Positions 9,902 to 17,714 of a stretch of DNA of 38,932 nucleotides are shown piece after piece (position 1 is the stretch's first letter; each line of letters starts with the position of its first letter). The position numbers and the translations under genes are program-made. Location of the stretch: assembly GCA_033064195.1 (NCBI GenBank), contig JARBJD010000511.1, positions 1 through 38,932 of the forward strand. The letters run 5' to 3'. This DNA is from Blattamonas nauphoetae (lineage: Eukaryota; Preaxostyla; Oxymonadida). Under the pieces are notes generated by a model, which worked only from the letters and a program-made list of their open reading frames with translations, was not told the origin of the DNA and ran no database searches.

Positions 9902-11355
9902 AGCGAGTCAATCGAGTATTCAGAATCGAACAAGAGATCCACTTTTCCATTCTCCGCATCGAATACAACTGCTGTTGCTGTCCCACTCTTTCGACGAGAA
10001 CGAGACATTCAGTGTGATCTCTTCTGACGATCCATCTTCAACCAGCGACACATTCATCTCATACGATCCAATTGGAATCTCTGTCCCTGTCAATGCAATC
10101 GAGATTGTTGATTGACCATCGTTGTGGACGAGGATCGGCTCGTCCACTGCTGTCAGGCGAGGAGGGTTGGGCACATCAAAAGTGATGGACTGCGATGGAA
10201 GAGAGATCGACAACGAATGAAGTGTGAGGGAGACGACAGAATATGTCAGTCCATATTTCAGAGTGTGCTCTTTGTGATACACTTCAACACTCCCACTTCC
10301 TTCACTCGACGAGGTGAACGACACATCCAGTGCCAACTGAGTGGAGTCTTCACTGTCAGCAACAATCAGTTTGTATTCTGTCGACGAAGGCATTCCAGAG
10401 CCTGACAATGTCAGATCAACGAAATTGAAATCCGAAGAGTCGAGAGAGCACGTGACGTCGGACAATGTCGGCCCAGTCGGAGTGGAGAACGATGTCGCGT
10501 TGAGAAGAATTTGATCTGTCCCTTGCGAGAGGGACGAGAGTGTGTATTCCGTTCCGAAGAGCAGGCCATTCGTCGCATTCCCTTCGATCAACCCGTTTTC
10601 CCAACACGTTCCGAGAGTGTCACTTCAAACGAAGTTGACGATGACATCAGTCGAGCGGTGTATGTTCCCGACAATGGCAGATCCTGCCCTGTAAACTTCA
10701 CAACAAAATGAGTGAGACTGGTGTCGATGTCACAATTGATTTCAGTCACACATGGTGCTTTCGGGATCTTCACTGAGATTGATGGTTGGACAAGGAACGA
10801 GGACGATGATGACGAAACCGATTTCAGAGAATAAGTCTGGCCATACGCAACTGTCGATGGTGATTGAGTCCATCCTGCCGCCACAGAAACAGTGAAGCGG
10901 GTTGAGCTGATCACTGACATGTTGCCAAACGATGTCACTTCGTTCGATCCATCAAGAAGAACAATATGTGTTGGTCCAGAAACAAAGTCTGATCCACAAA
11001 ACGCCAACGTCACAATCATCTTCGCATCGTTCAGTGATGTTGAGTCAACTGTTTCAACAATTCCAGGATTCGATGGAACGAAGAAAGAAAGATGTGATGG
11101 AATCCAAACTGAACCTTTCTCATTCCACAGCGAGACAATCGAGTATTCAGAATCGAACAAGAGATCCACTTTTCCATTCTCCGCATCGAATACAACTGCT
11201 GTTGCTGTCCCACTCTCTTTCGACGAGAACGAGACATTCAGTGTGATCTCTTCTGACGATCCATCTTCAACCAGCGACACATTCATCTCATACGATCCAA
11301 CTGGAATCTCTGTCCCTGTCAATGCAATCGAGAGTGTTGATTGACCATCGTTGTG
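9900..11355. repeat. Near-identical long direct repeat, copy 1
   Basis: This segment matches 12,360-13,815 almost base for base at an offset of 2,459-2,460 bp, including the antisense open frames. The only differences I noticed are the AG pair missing near 9,986-9,992 and the T missing near 10,595. It spans more than one superrepeat and implies recent unequal exchange or gene conversion inside the array. Confidence 0.75.
9920..10591 (-). CDS. Left receptor, piece D4-A5
   Basis: The frame resumes with IEGNATNGLLFGTEYTLSS, exactly continuing the module interrupted at 10,590. It covers module D4 and most of A5, ending after the VSFSSKE motif. The shift at 9,986-9,992 loses one AG pair from the run that encodes KES in every other module of this type. 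After it the true reading continues for about 50 codons in another frame (10,000-9,860), matching AVVFDAENGKVDLLFDSEY of the other units. The nominal start codon here is not an initiation site; this is an internal piece. Confidence 0.65.
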   Translation of the reverse strand: MIEGNATNGLLFGTEYTLSSLSQGTDQILLNATSFSTPTGPTLSDVTCSLDSSDFNFVDLTLSGSGMPSSTEYKLIVADSEDSTQLALDVSFTSSSEGSGSVEVYHKEHTLKYGLTYSVVSLTLHSLSISLPSQSITFDVPNPPRLTAVDEPILVHNDGQSTISIALTGTEIPIGSYEMNVSLVEDGSSEEITLNVSFSSKEWDSNSSCIRCGEWKSGSLVRF

Positions 11356-14300
11356 GACGAGGATCGGCTCGTCCACTGCTGTCAGGCGAGGAGGGTTGGG
11401 CACATCAAAAGTGATGGACTGCGATGGAAGAGAGATCGACAACGAATGAAGTGTGAGGGAGACGACAGAATATGTCAGTCCATATTTCAGAGTGTGCTCT
11501 TTGTGATACACTTCAACACTCCCACTTCCTTCACTCGACGAGGTGAACGACACATCCAGTGCCAACTGAGTGGAGTCTTCACTGTCAGCAACAATCAGTT
11601 TGTATTCTGTCGACGAAGGCATTCCAGAGCCTGACAATGTCAGATCAACGAAATTGAAATCCGAAGAGTCGAGAGAGCACGTGACGTCGGACAATGTCGG
11701 CCCAGTCGGAGTGGAGAACGATGTCGCGTTGAGAAGAATTTGATCTGTCCCTTGCGAGAGGGACGAGAGTGTGTATTCCGTTCCGAAGAGCAGGCCATTC
11801 GACGCATTTCCTTCGATCGGATCTGACCAACCAACCTCATTTGTGAAAGTCACAGAGAACGAAAACAATGATTCGGCCAGTCGTGCGGTGCATGTTCCCC
11901 ATCTTGGAAGACCAGATCCCGACAGCTTAACAACAAAATGGACGAGGCTGGTGTCGATGTCACATTCGATTCTGGTCACACATGGTGCTTTCGGAATCGT
12001 CACTGAAATTGATGGTCGGACAATGAATGATGACGACGATGACGAAACCGATTTCAGAGAATAAGTTTGGTCATACGCAACTGTCGACGGTGATTGGGTC
12101 CATCCAGCGGCGAATGTGACAGTGAAGTGTATTTCATTTCTAACATAAAGATCTTCATTCGACATCACCTCGTTCGATCCGTCCAGAAGAACAACATGGG
12201 TTGGTCCAGAGACAAAGTCTGATCCATAAAACGTCAGTGTCACAATCGTCTTCGCATCATTCAGCAATGCCGAGTCAATTGATTCAACAATCCCAGGACT
12301 CGACGGAACAACAAACGATAGAGAGGAAGGAATCCAAATCGAGGCATCAATCTTCCACAGCGAGTCAATCGAGTATTCAGAATCGAACAAGAGATCCACT
12401 TTTCCATTCTCCGCATCGAATACAACTGCTGTTGCTGTCCCACTCTCTTTCGACGAGAACGAGACATTCAGTGTGATCTCTTCTGACGATCCATCTTCAA
12501 CCAGCGACACATTCATCTCATACGATCCAATTGGAATCTCTGTCCCTGTCAATGCAATCGAGATTGTTGATTGACCATCGTTGTGGACGAGGATCGGCTC
12601 GTCCACTGCTGTCAGGCGAGGAGGGTTGGGCACATCAAAAGTGATGGACTGCGATGGAAGAGAGATCGACAACGAATGAAGTGTGAGGGAGACGACAGAA
12701 TATGTCAGTCCATATTTCAGAGTGTGCTCTTTGTGATACACTTCAACACTCCCACTTCCTTCACTCGACGAGGTGAACGACACATCCAGTGCCAACTGAG
12801 TGGAGTCTTCACTGTCAGCAACAATCAGTTTGTATTCTGTCGACGAAGGCATTCCAGAGCCTGACAATGTCAGATCAACGAAATTGAAATCCGAAGAGTC
12901 GAGAGAGCACGTGACGTCGGACAATGTCGGCCCAGTCGGAGTGGAGAACGATGTCGCGTTGAGAAGAATTTGATCTGTCCCTTGCGAGAGGGACGAGAGT
13001 GTGTATTCCGTTCCGAAGAGCAGGCCATTCGTCGCATTCCCTTCGATCAACCCGTTTTTCCCAACACGTTCCGAGAGTGTCACTTCAAACGAAGTTGACG
13101 ATGACATCAGTCGAGCGGTGTATGTTCCCGACAATGGCAGATCCTGCCCTGTAAACTTCACAACAAAATGAGTGAGACTGGTGTCGATGTCACAATTGAT
13201 TTCAGTCACACATGGTGCTTTCGGGATCTTCACTGAGATTGATGGTTGGACAAGGAACGAGGACGATGATGACGAAACCGATTTCAGAGAATAAGTCTGG
13301 CCATACGCAACTGTCGATGGTGATTGAGTCCATCCTGCCGCCACAGAAACAGTGAAGCGGGTTGAGCTGATCACTGACATGTTGCCAAACGATGTCACTT
13401 CGTTCGATCCATCAAGAAGAACAATATGTGTTGGTCCAGAAACAAAGTCTGATCCACAAAACGCCAACGTCACAATCATCTTCGCATCGTTCAGTGATGT
13501 TGAGTCAACTGTTTCAACAATTCCAGGATTCGATGGAACGAAGAAAGAAAGATGTGATGGAATCCAAACTGAACCTTTCTCATTCCACAGCGAGACAATC
13601 GAGTATTCAGAATCGAACAAGAGATCCACTTTTCCATTCTCCGCATCGAATACAACTGCTGTTGCTGTCCCACTCTCTTTCGACGAGAACGAGACATTCA
13701 GTGTGATCTCTTCTGACGATCCATCTTCAACCAGCGACACATTCATCTCATACGATCCAACTGGAATCTCTGTCCCTGTCAATGCAATCGAGAGTGTTGA
13801 TTGACCATCGTTGTGGATGACGATCGGCTTGTCCACTGCGGTCAGGCGAGGAGGGTTGGGCACATCAAAAGTGATGGACGGAGACGGGTAAATCGACAAC
13901 GACCCAAAAATCAGAGAGTTGACGGAATACGATTGCCCATATTTCAGAGTGTTCGCTTTATTGTACACTTCAACTCTCCCCTTCCCATCTGTCTGTGAGT
14001 TGAACGACACAGGCACAATCATCTGTGTGTATTTCCCAGCTTCCACAATAATCAGTTTGTATTCTGTCGACGAAGGCATTTCAGAGCCTGTCAATGTCAG
14101 ATCAACGAAAGCAAAGTCGGATGAGTCGAGAGAGCACATGACATCGGACAATGTCGGTCCAGCTGGTGTTGAGAATGATGTTTTGTTCAAAATAATCGTG
14201 TCACTTCCATACGAGACATTGGAGAGAGTGTACAATCTCCCAAAAGAAAGACCGTTCGTTCCATTCCCCTCAATCAATCCTGACGTCCCAACTCCATCTT

Positions 14301-16608
14301 TGAATGTCACCGAGAAGTTGAATGGGATCGTCAGTCGAGCTGTGTATGTTCCCGACAAGGGAAGATTCTGTCCTGTAAACTTCACAACAAAATGGGTGAG
14401 GCTGTCGTTGATGACGCACGAGATTTCGGTCACACACGGTGCTTTGGGGACGTTGACTATGACTGATGGTCGGACAAGAAATGATTTTGAGTACTTCGAT
14501 GAAACCGATTTCAGAGAATATGACTGACCATACGCAACTGTCGATGGCGATGTAGTCCATTCAGCAGCGAAAGTGACTCTGGCGTGAGTGGAGTCGGGCA
14601 CAGAGATACTATTTTTCGAAGAGATTTCTGTTGATCCATCAAAAAGAATGGCTGTGTCTGGACCTCGCACTAACCCCGATCCAAACAGAATCACAACGAG
14701 AGAGCTCTTGTTTCCATCCAGAGTTGCTGATTCAACTGACTCGACGATTGGTGGCGAGGGAACCAAGAAAGAAAGAGGCGATGGAATCCAAACTGAACCT
14801 TTCTCATTCCACAGCGAGACAATCGAGTATTCAGAATCGAACAAGAGATCCACTTCTCCATTCTCCGCATCGAATACAACTGCTGTTGCTGTCCCACTCT
14901 CTTTCGACGAGAACGTGACATTGAGTGTGATCTCTTCTGACGATCCATCTTCAACCAGCGACACATTCATCTCATACGATCCAATTGGAATCTCTGTCCC
15001 TGTCAGAGGAATCGAGACGATCGATGGATCTTTATCATTTCGATATTCACCAGTGCCCGCTCCTGTCAGACGAGTTGGGTCTGGGACGAGCATGAAGAGT
15101 CGAGGCGGGTCGAAGAGCATGAATGAATCCGCTCCATCTTTCCGAACAAACTCCACTTCATACTCTTTTCCATATTCCAGTTTCATTTCCTCTCCCAACA
15201 ACGAAACTTCAATCGTCGACGAGATCATCGTTTTCGAGTTAGGCAATGTGTGCGATTCGGTGAATGTGACAGAAATCGGAAGATCACCCACTTCCTTCAG
15301 TTGTGCCATGTAATGTCCTTCTTCCAGTGTCCGACCTCTCAGAGAAATGATTCCTGTTGTCGGATCACCATCTTTGATTTCGCAGGTGGCTTCCACAATT
15401 CGACTTGGATTCGGTGTCACGAGGATGGACGAGAAAGACTGCGTGATGTTCGCTCCAGCAAGAGATGCGACGGTGATTGAGTAGTTCGACTCGTATTGGA
15501 GGAAGCTCCATTCGTTGATCGGAACTGATTGTGACTTTGATGTTTCACCGGACCCGAAGTCCAACACGAACAGACGACCAATCGGAGGAGGAGAGCGGGA
15601 GGTCGGCTGTTCATAATTGCTTTCCTCAGCAGGCTTGTTGTCCAGCACGACCAGCAACGTTCCCTCAATTGGCTCGCTCGTCGACACAGTCAGCACCCAT
15701 TCATCACCCTCCAAAGTCAACGAAGCTGAGACGCTGATCGGAGTGAGACTGACTGCGGGAGCCTGTGGAATAAGATCACTGTCGTTGCTGTTATCGCCAC
15801 CAAAGTACACATTGTTGTTGCCTGATGATGAGGTACAGTTCACGATCATATCTGTCCCATCAACATCTGCCTTCGATTGTGTGAAAAAACAGACATCTTT
15901 CCCTTTATTTGACGTACATGATGCGAATTGTAGAGAATCCAACTTGAAAGAAGCGGTGTTGTTGATAAAGATGGCACCTCCGGTGGAAGCATTGCATTTC
16001 TCGAAAGACGAATCTGTGACAGTAACCAGAGACGAACAATCGTCAAAATATAGTCCTCCTCCGTATGAGCCCGTACACTCCAGAAAATCACAATGCGAGA
16101 TGGAAACCGAGTTCGATGTATCGTCGACATGGCAGCTACAACCGAATGATCCGTGACAGTTTCTGAACACACAGAAGGATATTGAAGCTGGTCCTTTGGG
16201 GCGTTTTAAAAGAACGGCTCCTCCAAAACTTCCATTCCCATCGCTGAAGAAATTGTGGCTGACATGAACTTCTGTTTTCTGATTCTCACAATATATAATC
16301 CCTCCATAGCTTGCATCGTTCCCGAATGAGAGGAAGACACAATTGGAGACTGTTTGAGTGTGTCCGAAGTAGAGGCGAAGCGTGCCTCCATGGTCATCTG
16401 CTGTACAGTTAGAGAAGAAGCAGGAGAGGATAGACACAGAAGCTTGTCCGTCTGTATAGTAAACACACACACAGCTCCCCCTCTTTGGTTTTGGCCTGTG
16501 CACCGACAGTTGACGAATGAACATTCGCTGATGGCGATGGGGGCAGACACATATTGGAGACCGATCGCCCCTCCGCCTTCTGATGATGTCACTGTGTGGA
16601 ATGAGCAT
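10588..16608 (-). CDS. Left receptor, main piece: beta-helix plus superrepeats 1-4
   Basis: The frame is 2,006 codons long, but its first 45 or so codons (16,608 to about 16,470) are out of register with the preceding piece and probably not translated. From there it continues the beta-helix (repeated 'F..C....GGG/GGA' turns to about 15,900, including SGGAIFINNTASF-like text) and passes through a linker domain beginning near APAVSLTPISVSAS. It then enters the tandem array at about 15,085: modules A1-D1, A2-D2, A3-D3 and A4-C4, each near 102 residues. Sequons are frequent, and module C has two Cys (APCVTxIxC). The frame is lost at a run of four T (10,593-10,596 on the plus strand) where the sister unit near 13,055 has five. 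Confidence 0.75.
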   Translation of the reverse strand: MLIPHSDIIRRRRGDRSPICVCPHRHQRMFIRQLSVHRPKPKRGSCVCVYYTDGQASVSILSCFFSNCTADDHGGTLRLYFGHTQTVSNCVFLSFGNDASYGGIIYCENQKTEVHVSHNFFSDGNGSFGGAVLLKRPKGPASISFCVFRNCHGSFGCSCHVDDTSNSVSISHCDFLECTGSYGGGLYFDDCSSLVTVTDSSFEKCNASTGGAIFINNTASFKLDSLQFASCTSNKGKDVCFFTQSKADVDGTDMIVNCTSSSGNNNVYFGGDNSNDSDLIPQAPAVSLTPISVSASLTLEGDEWVLTVSTSEPIEGTLLVVLDNKPAEESNYEQPTSRSPPPIGRLFVLDFGSGETSKSQSVPINEWSFLQYESNYSITVASLAGANITQSFSSILVTPNPSRIVEATCEIKDGDPTTGIISLRGRTLEEGHYMAQLKEVGDLPISVTFTESHTLPNSKTMISSTIEVSLLGEEMKLEYGKEYEVEFVRKDGADSFMLFDPPRLFMLVPDPTRLTGAGTGEYRNDKDPSIVSIPLTGTEIPIGSYEMNVSLVEDGSSEEITLNVTFSSKESGTATAVVFDAENGEVDLLFDSEYSIVSLWNEKGSVWIPSPLSFLVPSPPIVESVESATLDGNKSSLVVILFGSGLVRGPDTAILFDGSTEISSKNSISVPDSTHARVTFAAEWTTSPSTVAYGQSYSLKSVSSKYSKSFLVRPSVIVNVPKAPCVTEISCVINDSLTHFVVKFTGQNLPLSGTYTARLTIPFNFSVTFKDGVGTSGLIEGNGTNGLSFGRLYTLSNVSYGSDTIILNKTSFSTPAGPTLSDVMCSLDSSDFAFVDLTLTGSEMPSSTEYKLIIVEAGKYTQMIVPVSFNSQTDGKGRVEVYNKANTLKYGQSYSVNSLIFGSLSIYPSPSITFDVPNPPRLTAVDKPIVIHNDGQSTLSIALTGTEIPVGSYEMNVSLVEDGSSEEITLNVSFSSKESGTATAVVFDAENGKVDLLFDSEYSIVSLWNEKGSVWIPSHLSFFVPSNPGIVETVDSTSLNDAKMIVTLAFCGSDFVSGPTHIVLLDGSNEVTSFGNMSVISSTRFTVSVAAGWTQSPSTVAYGQTYSLKSVSSSSSSFLVQPSISVKIPKAPCVTEINCDIDTSLTHFVVKFTGQDLPLSGTYTARLMSSSTSFEVTLSERVGKNGLIEGNATNGLLFGTEYTLSSLSQGTDQILLNATSFSTPTGPTLSDVTCSLDSSDFNFVDLTLSGSGMPSSTEYKLIVADSEDSTQLALDVSFTSSSEGSGSVEVYHKEHTLKYGLTYSVVSLTLHSLSISLPSQSITFDVPNPPRLTAVDEPILVHNDGQSTISIALTGTEIPIGSYEMNVSLVEDGSSEEITLNVSFSSKESGTATAVVFDAENGKVDLLFDSEYSIDSLWKIDASIWIPSSLSFVVPSSPGIVESIDSALLNDAKTIVTLTFYGSDFVSGPTHVVLLDGSNEVMSNEDLYVRNEIHFTVTFAAGWTQSPSTVAYDQTYSLKSVSSSSSSFIVRPSISVTIPKAPCVTRIECDIDTSLVHFVVKLSGSGLPRWGTCTARLAESLFSFSVTFTNEVGWSDPIEGNASNGLLFGTEYTLSSLSQGTDQILLNATSFSTPTGPTLSDVTCSLDSSDFNFVDLTLSGSGMPSSTEYKLIVADSEDSTQLALDVSFTSSSEGSGSVEVYHKEHTLKYGLTYSVVSLTLHSLSISLPSQSITFDVPNPPRLTAVDEPILVHNDGQSTLSIALTGTEIPVGSYEMNVSLVEDGSSEEITLNVSFSSKESGTATAVVFDAENGKVDLLFDSEYSIVSLWNEKGSVWIPSHLSFFVPSNPGIVETVDSTSLNDAKMIVTLAFCGSDFVSGPTHIVLLDGSNEVTSFGNMSVISSTRFTVSVAAGWTQSPSTVAYGQTYSLKSVSSSSSSFLVQPSISVKIPKAPCVTEINCDIDTSLTHFVVKFTGQDLPLSGTYTARLMSSSTSFEVTLSERVGKTG
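12360..13815. repeat. Near-identical long direct repeat, copy 2
   Basis: Partner of 9,900-11,355. The match ends at about 13,816, where this copy reads 'gtggatgacgatcggcttg' and the other 'gtggacgaggatcggctcg'. The intervening superrepeat (11,356-12,359) is clearly different in modules B and C, so the array has the pattern x-y-x. Confidence 0.75.
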
Positions 16609-17678
16609 CGAGTGAAGGTGATGGATGTCGAGTCAAATGACCAGTCGAAGAAGAACTTCTGTTCCTCACCTGAGCGGTGTTGGAGAGTGTAATTGGGATG
16701 AGTGGATGAAGGTTCGAGATTTGTCGAACAGCGAGAGAATGACGAGTTCTGGAAAAGGACACTTCCACCATCATTAATATCACGACAAGTCGTTCCATAG
16801 AGATTGTTGGAACACTCACTCACTTCCACTCCCACAATTTGTTGACTTTGCTGGTTGAGGTCATTTCCAAACAGGCAAGAAGATGTCAGGCTTGACACGT
16901 TCACGAGGCGAGAGTGTATGAGATGCGTGTTGATGGAAAGAGATGATCTTAAACGTGGATGGCTCGAAAGACTCCCAAAATCGAAGAGAGGACCCGTTCC
17001 ATGGGGAAGGTGAACAGTTCTCAGCGATGACGATGAACTCGTCACTGAGACAACTCCAACTGATTCTTGGTTTGTGAAATCATTGCAATTCCCAAGTGAA
17101 GTGTCCTGATGAGGATATGCCGGATAATACACATCAACAAGAGGGGGCGAGAAGTTGGTGATCGACGGTGTGTGCGAACAGCTCCAAAGAGAGATCGATG
17201 ATTCCTCATTTCCCGCCTCACATCGAACGGACAACGGAGGGCATCCATTCCCCGACACAATCGTGCATGAAACCATGTCCAACGTGGTCAACCAGAGACA
17301 ACAGACTTTGTTGTTCGAATTCTCCACATTCAGACACAATGATGAAATTGAAACAGTGCTGTTCAATATCAACAACAGTGATGATCCTTTCATTGAGTTG
17401 TTCTGTTTCTGAGTCATTCTTGTCTGTTCTGTCGGTGAAGTCTTTTCCAACAGTGACGAATGAAAAAGTGTACTGCAACTTCCTTCAATCCTCATTATTG
17501 TTGATTCAAGTACATATTCATTTGAATGATAATTTCCTGTCGGCATTTCAACTATCGATTCGGATTCTTCATTTTGAATAAAGAAGTTCGTTGAGAACGG
17601 AAGAGGGGTATTGAAGGCATCGGAGACATGTGGGGATATTGTGGGGACGAATGCCACAAAAATAACGAGTGGTAGCAT
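16206..17678 (-). CDS. Left receptor, N-terminal piece: signal peptide and start of beta-helix
   Basis: The 490-codon frame opens with MLPLVIFVAFVPTISPHVSD, a clear signal peptide, and the same start is kept in the right copy. Residues about 80-300 are rich in Ser, Cys and N-glycosylation sequons. From about 310 come short repeats of the type 'CSFxxCxxxxxGGAI', the parallel beta-helix style seen in chlamydial Pmp-like proteins and in the Pmp-like family of Trichomonas. The true frame is left near residue 405, at the GT run 16,462-16,473. The last 80 or so residues of this frame are then out of register with the right copy and are not real protein. The gene is divergent from the S9 peptidase, 36 bp away. 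Confidence 0.7.
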   Translation of the reverse strand: MLPLVIFVAFVPTISPHVSDAFNTPLPFSTNFFIQNEESESIVEMPTGNYHSNEYVLESTIMRIEGSCSTLFHSSLLEKTSPTEQTRMTQKQNNSMKGSSLLLILNSTVSISSLCLNVENSNNKVCCLWLTTLDMVSCTIVSGNGCPPLSVRCEAGNEESSISLWSCSHTPSITNFSPPLVDVYYPAYPHQDTSLGNCNDFTNQESVGVVSVTSSSSSLRTVHLPHGTGPLFDFGSLSSHPRLRSSLSINTHLIHSRLVNVSSLTSSCLFGNDLNQQSQQIVGVEVSECSNNLYGTTCRDINDGGSVLFQNSSFSRCSTNLEPSSTHPNYTLQHRSGEEQKFFFDWSFDSTSITFTRCSFHTVTSSEGGGAIGLQYVSAPIAISECSFVNCRCTGQNQRGGAVCVFTIQTDKLLCLSSPASSLTVQQMTMEARFASTSDTLKQSPIVSSSHSGTMQAMEGLYIVRIRKQKFMSATISSAMGMEVLEEPFF

Positions 17679-17714
17679 CCGAGTTTGGAGAGAATGAAGA
17701 TCTGACCATCAAGA
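17679..17714. promoter_or_regulatory. 36-bp divergent spacer, left arm
   Basis: Only 36 bases separate the start codons of the minus-strand receptor gene (17,678) and the plus-strand S9 peptidase gene (17,715). The spacer must contain or directly adjoin the start signals for both. It matches the right-arm spacer at 35 of 36 positions. There is no TATA-like element. A purine-rich core 'ggagagaatgaagatctga' is visible. The function is inferred from position. Confidence 0.5.

Larger units (their letters stand above)
8970..15085 (-). repeat. Tandem array of five 1,230-bp ABCD superrepeats
   Basis: Four distinct beta-sandwich-like modules recur in fixed order. A: PPRLTAVD..GTEIPIGSYEMNV. B: PGIVE(T/S)..GSDFVSGPTH. 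C: APCVTxIxCDI..LPLSGTYTARL. D: GPTLSDVTCSLDSSDFNFV. Each module is about 102 residues and the set about 410 residues or 1,230 bp. Five sets lie here against four in the right copy. Several stretches are identical at offsets of 1,229-1,230 and 2,459-2,460 bp (for example 10,112-10,405, 11,341-11,634 and 12,571-12,864). The folds resemble IPT/Ig-like stalks, but I assign no family. Confidence 0.85.
6096..17678 (-). pseudogene. Left giant receptor-like gene, beta-helix to kinase-like domain, multi-frame
   Basis: This locus entry covers a gene read as successive pieces in changing frames over about 11.6 kb, equivalent to some 3,850 residues. Order of parts: signal peptide, N-terminal region, right-handed beta-helix with GGA(I/L/V)-type motifs, five ABCD beta-sandwich superrepeats, two further beta-rich modules, a second Ser-rich beta region, one membrane segment (7,116-7,187), a charged juxtamembrane region and a kinase-like C-lobe. 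It should sit in the surface or endomembrane with the repeats outside. I count at least ten frame changes, nearly all one or two bases in runs (examples: 16,462-16,473, 10,593-10,596, 9,986-9,992, 8,854-8,860, 6,674-6,679). It may be a true pseudogene, a switching gene or an imperfectly corrected sequence. The right copy at 28,827 breaks mostly at other places, which shows that the ancestor had one long frame. Confidence 0.7.

Noticed and set aside
8970-15085. CRISPR-like or satellite array
   Set aside because: The units are 1,230 bp, coding, and divided into four protein modules; there are no short repeats with unique spacers.
10892-15313. Plus-strand open frames of 97-241 codons repeated across the left array (for example 10,892-11,344, 13,352-13,804 and 14,588-15,313)
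   Set aside because: They lie opposite the repeated receptor modules, recur with the same period and have Ser/Asp-rich antisense-type composition. They are mirror frames of the coding strand, not genes.
16206-17678. Introns at the receptor frame breaks
   Set aside because: At the breaks the two copies align without gaps larger than one to four bases, leaving no room for an intron, and GT-AG borders are not suitably placed.
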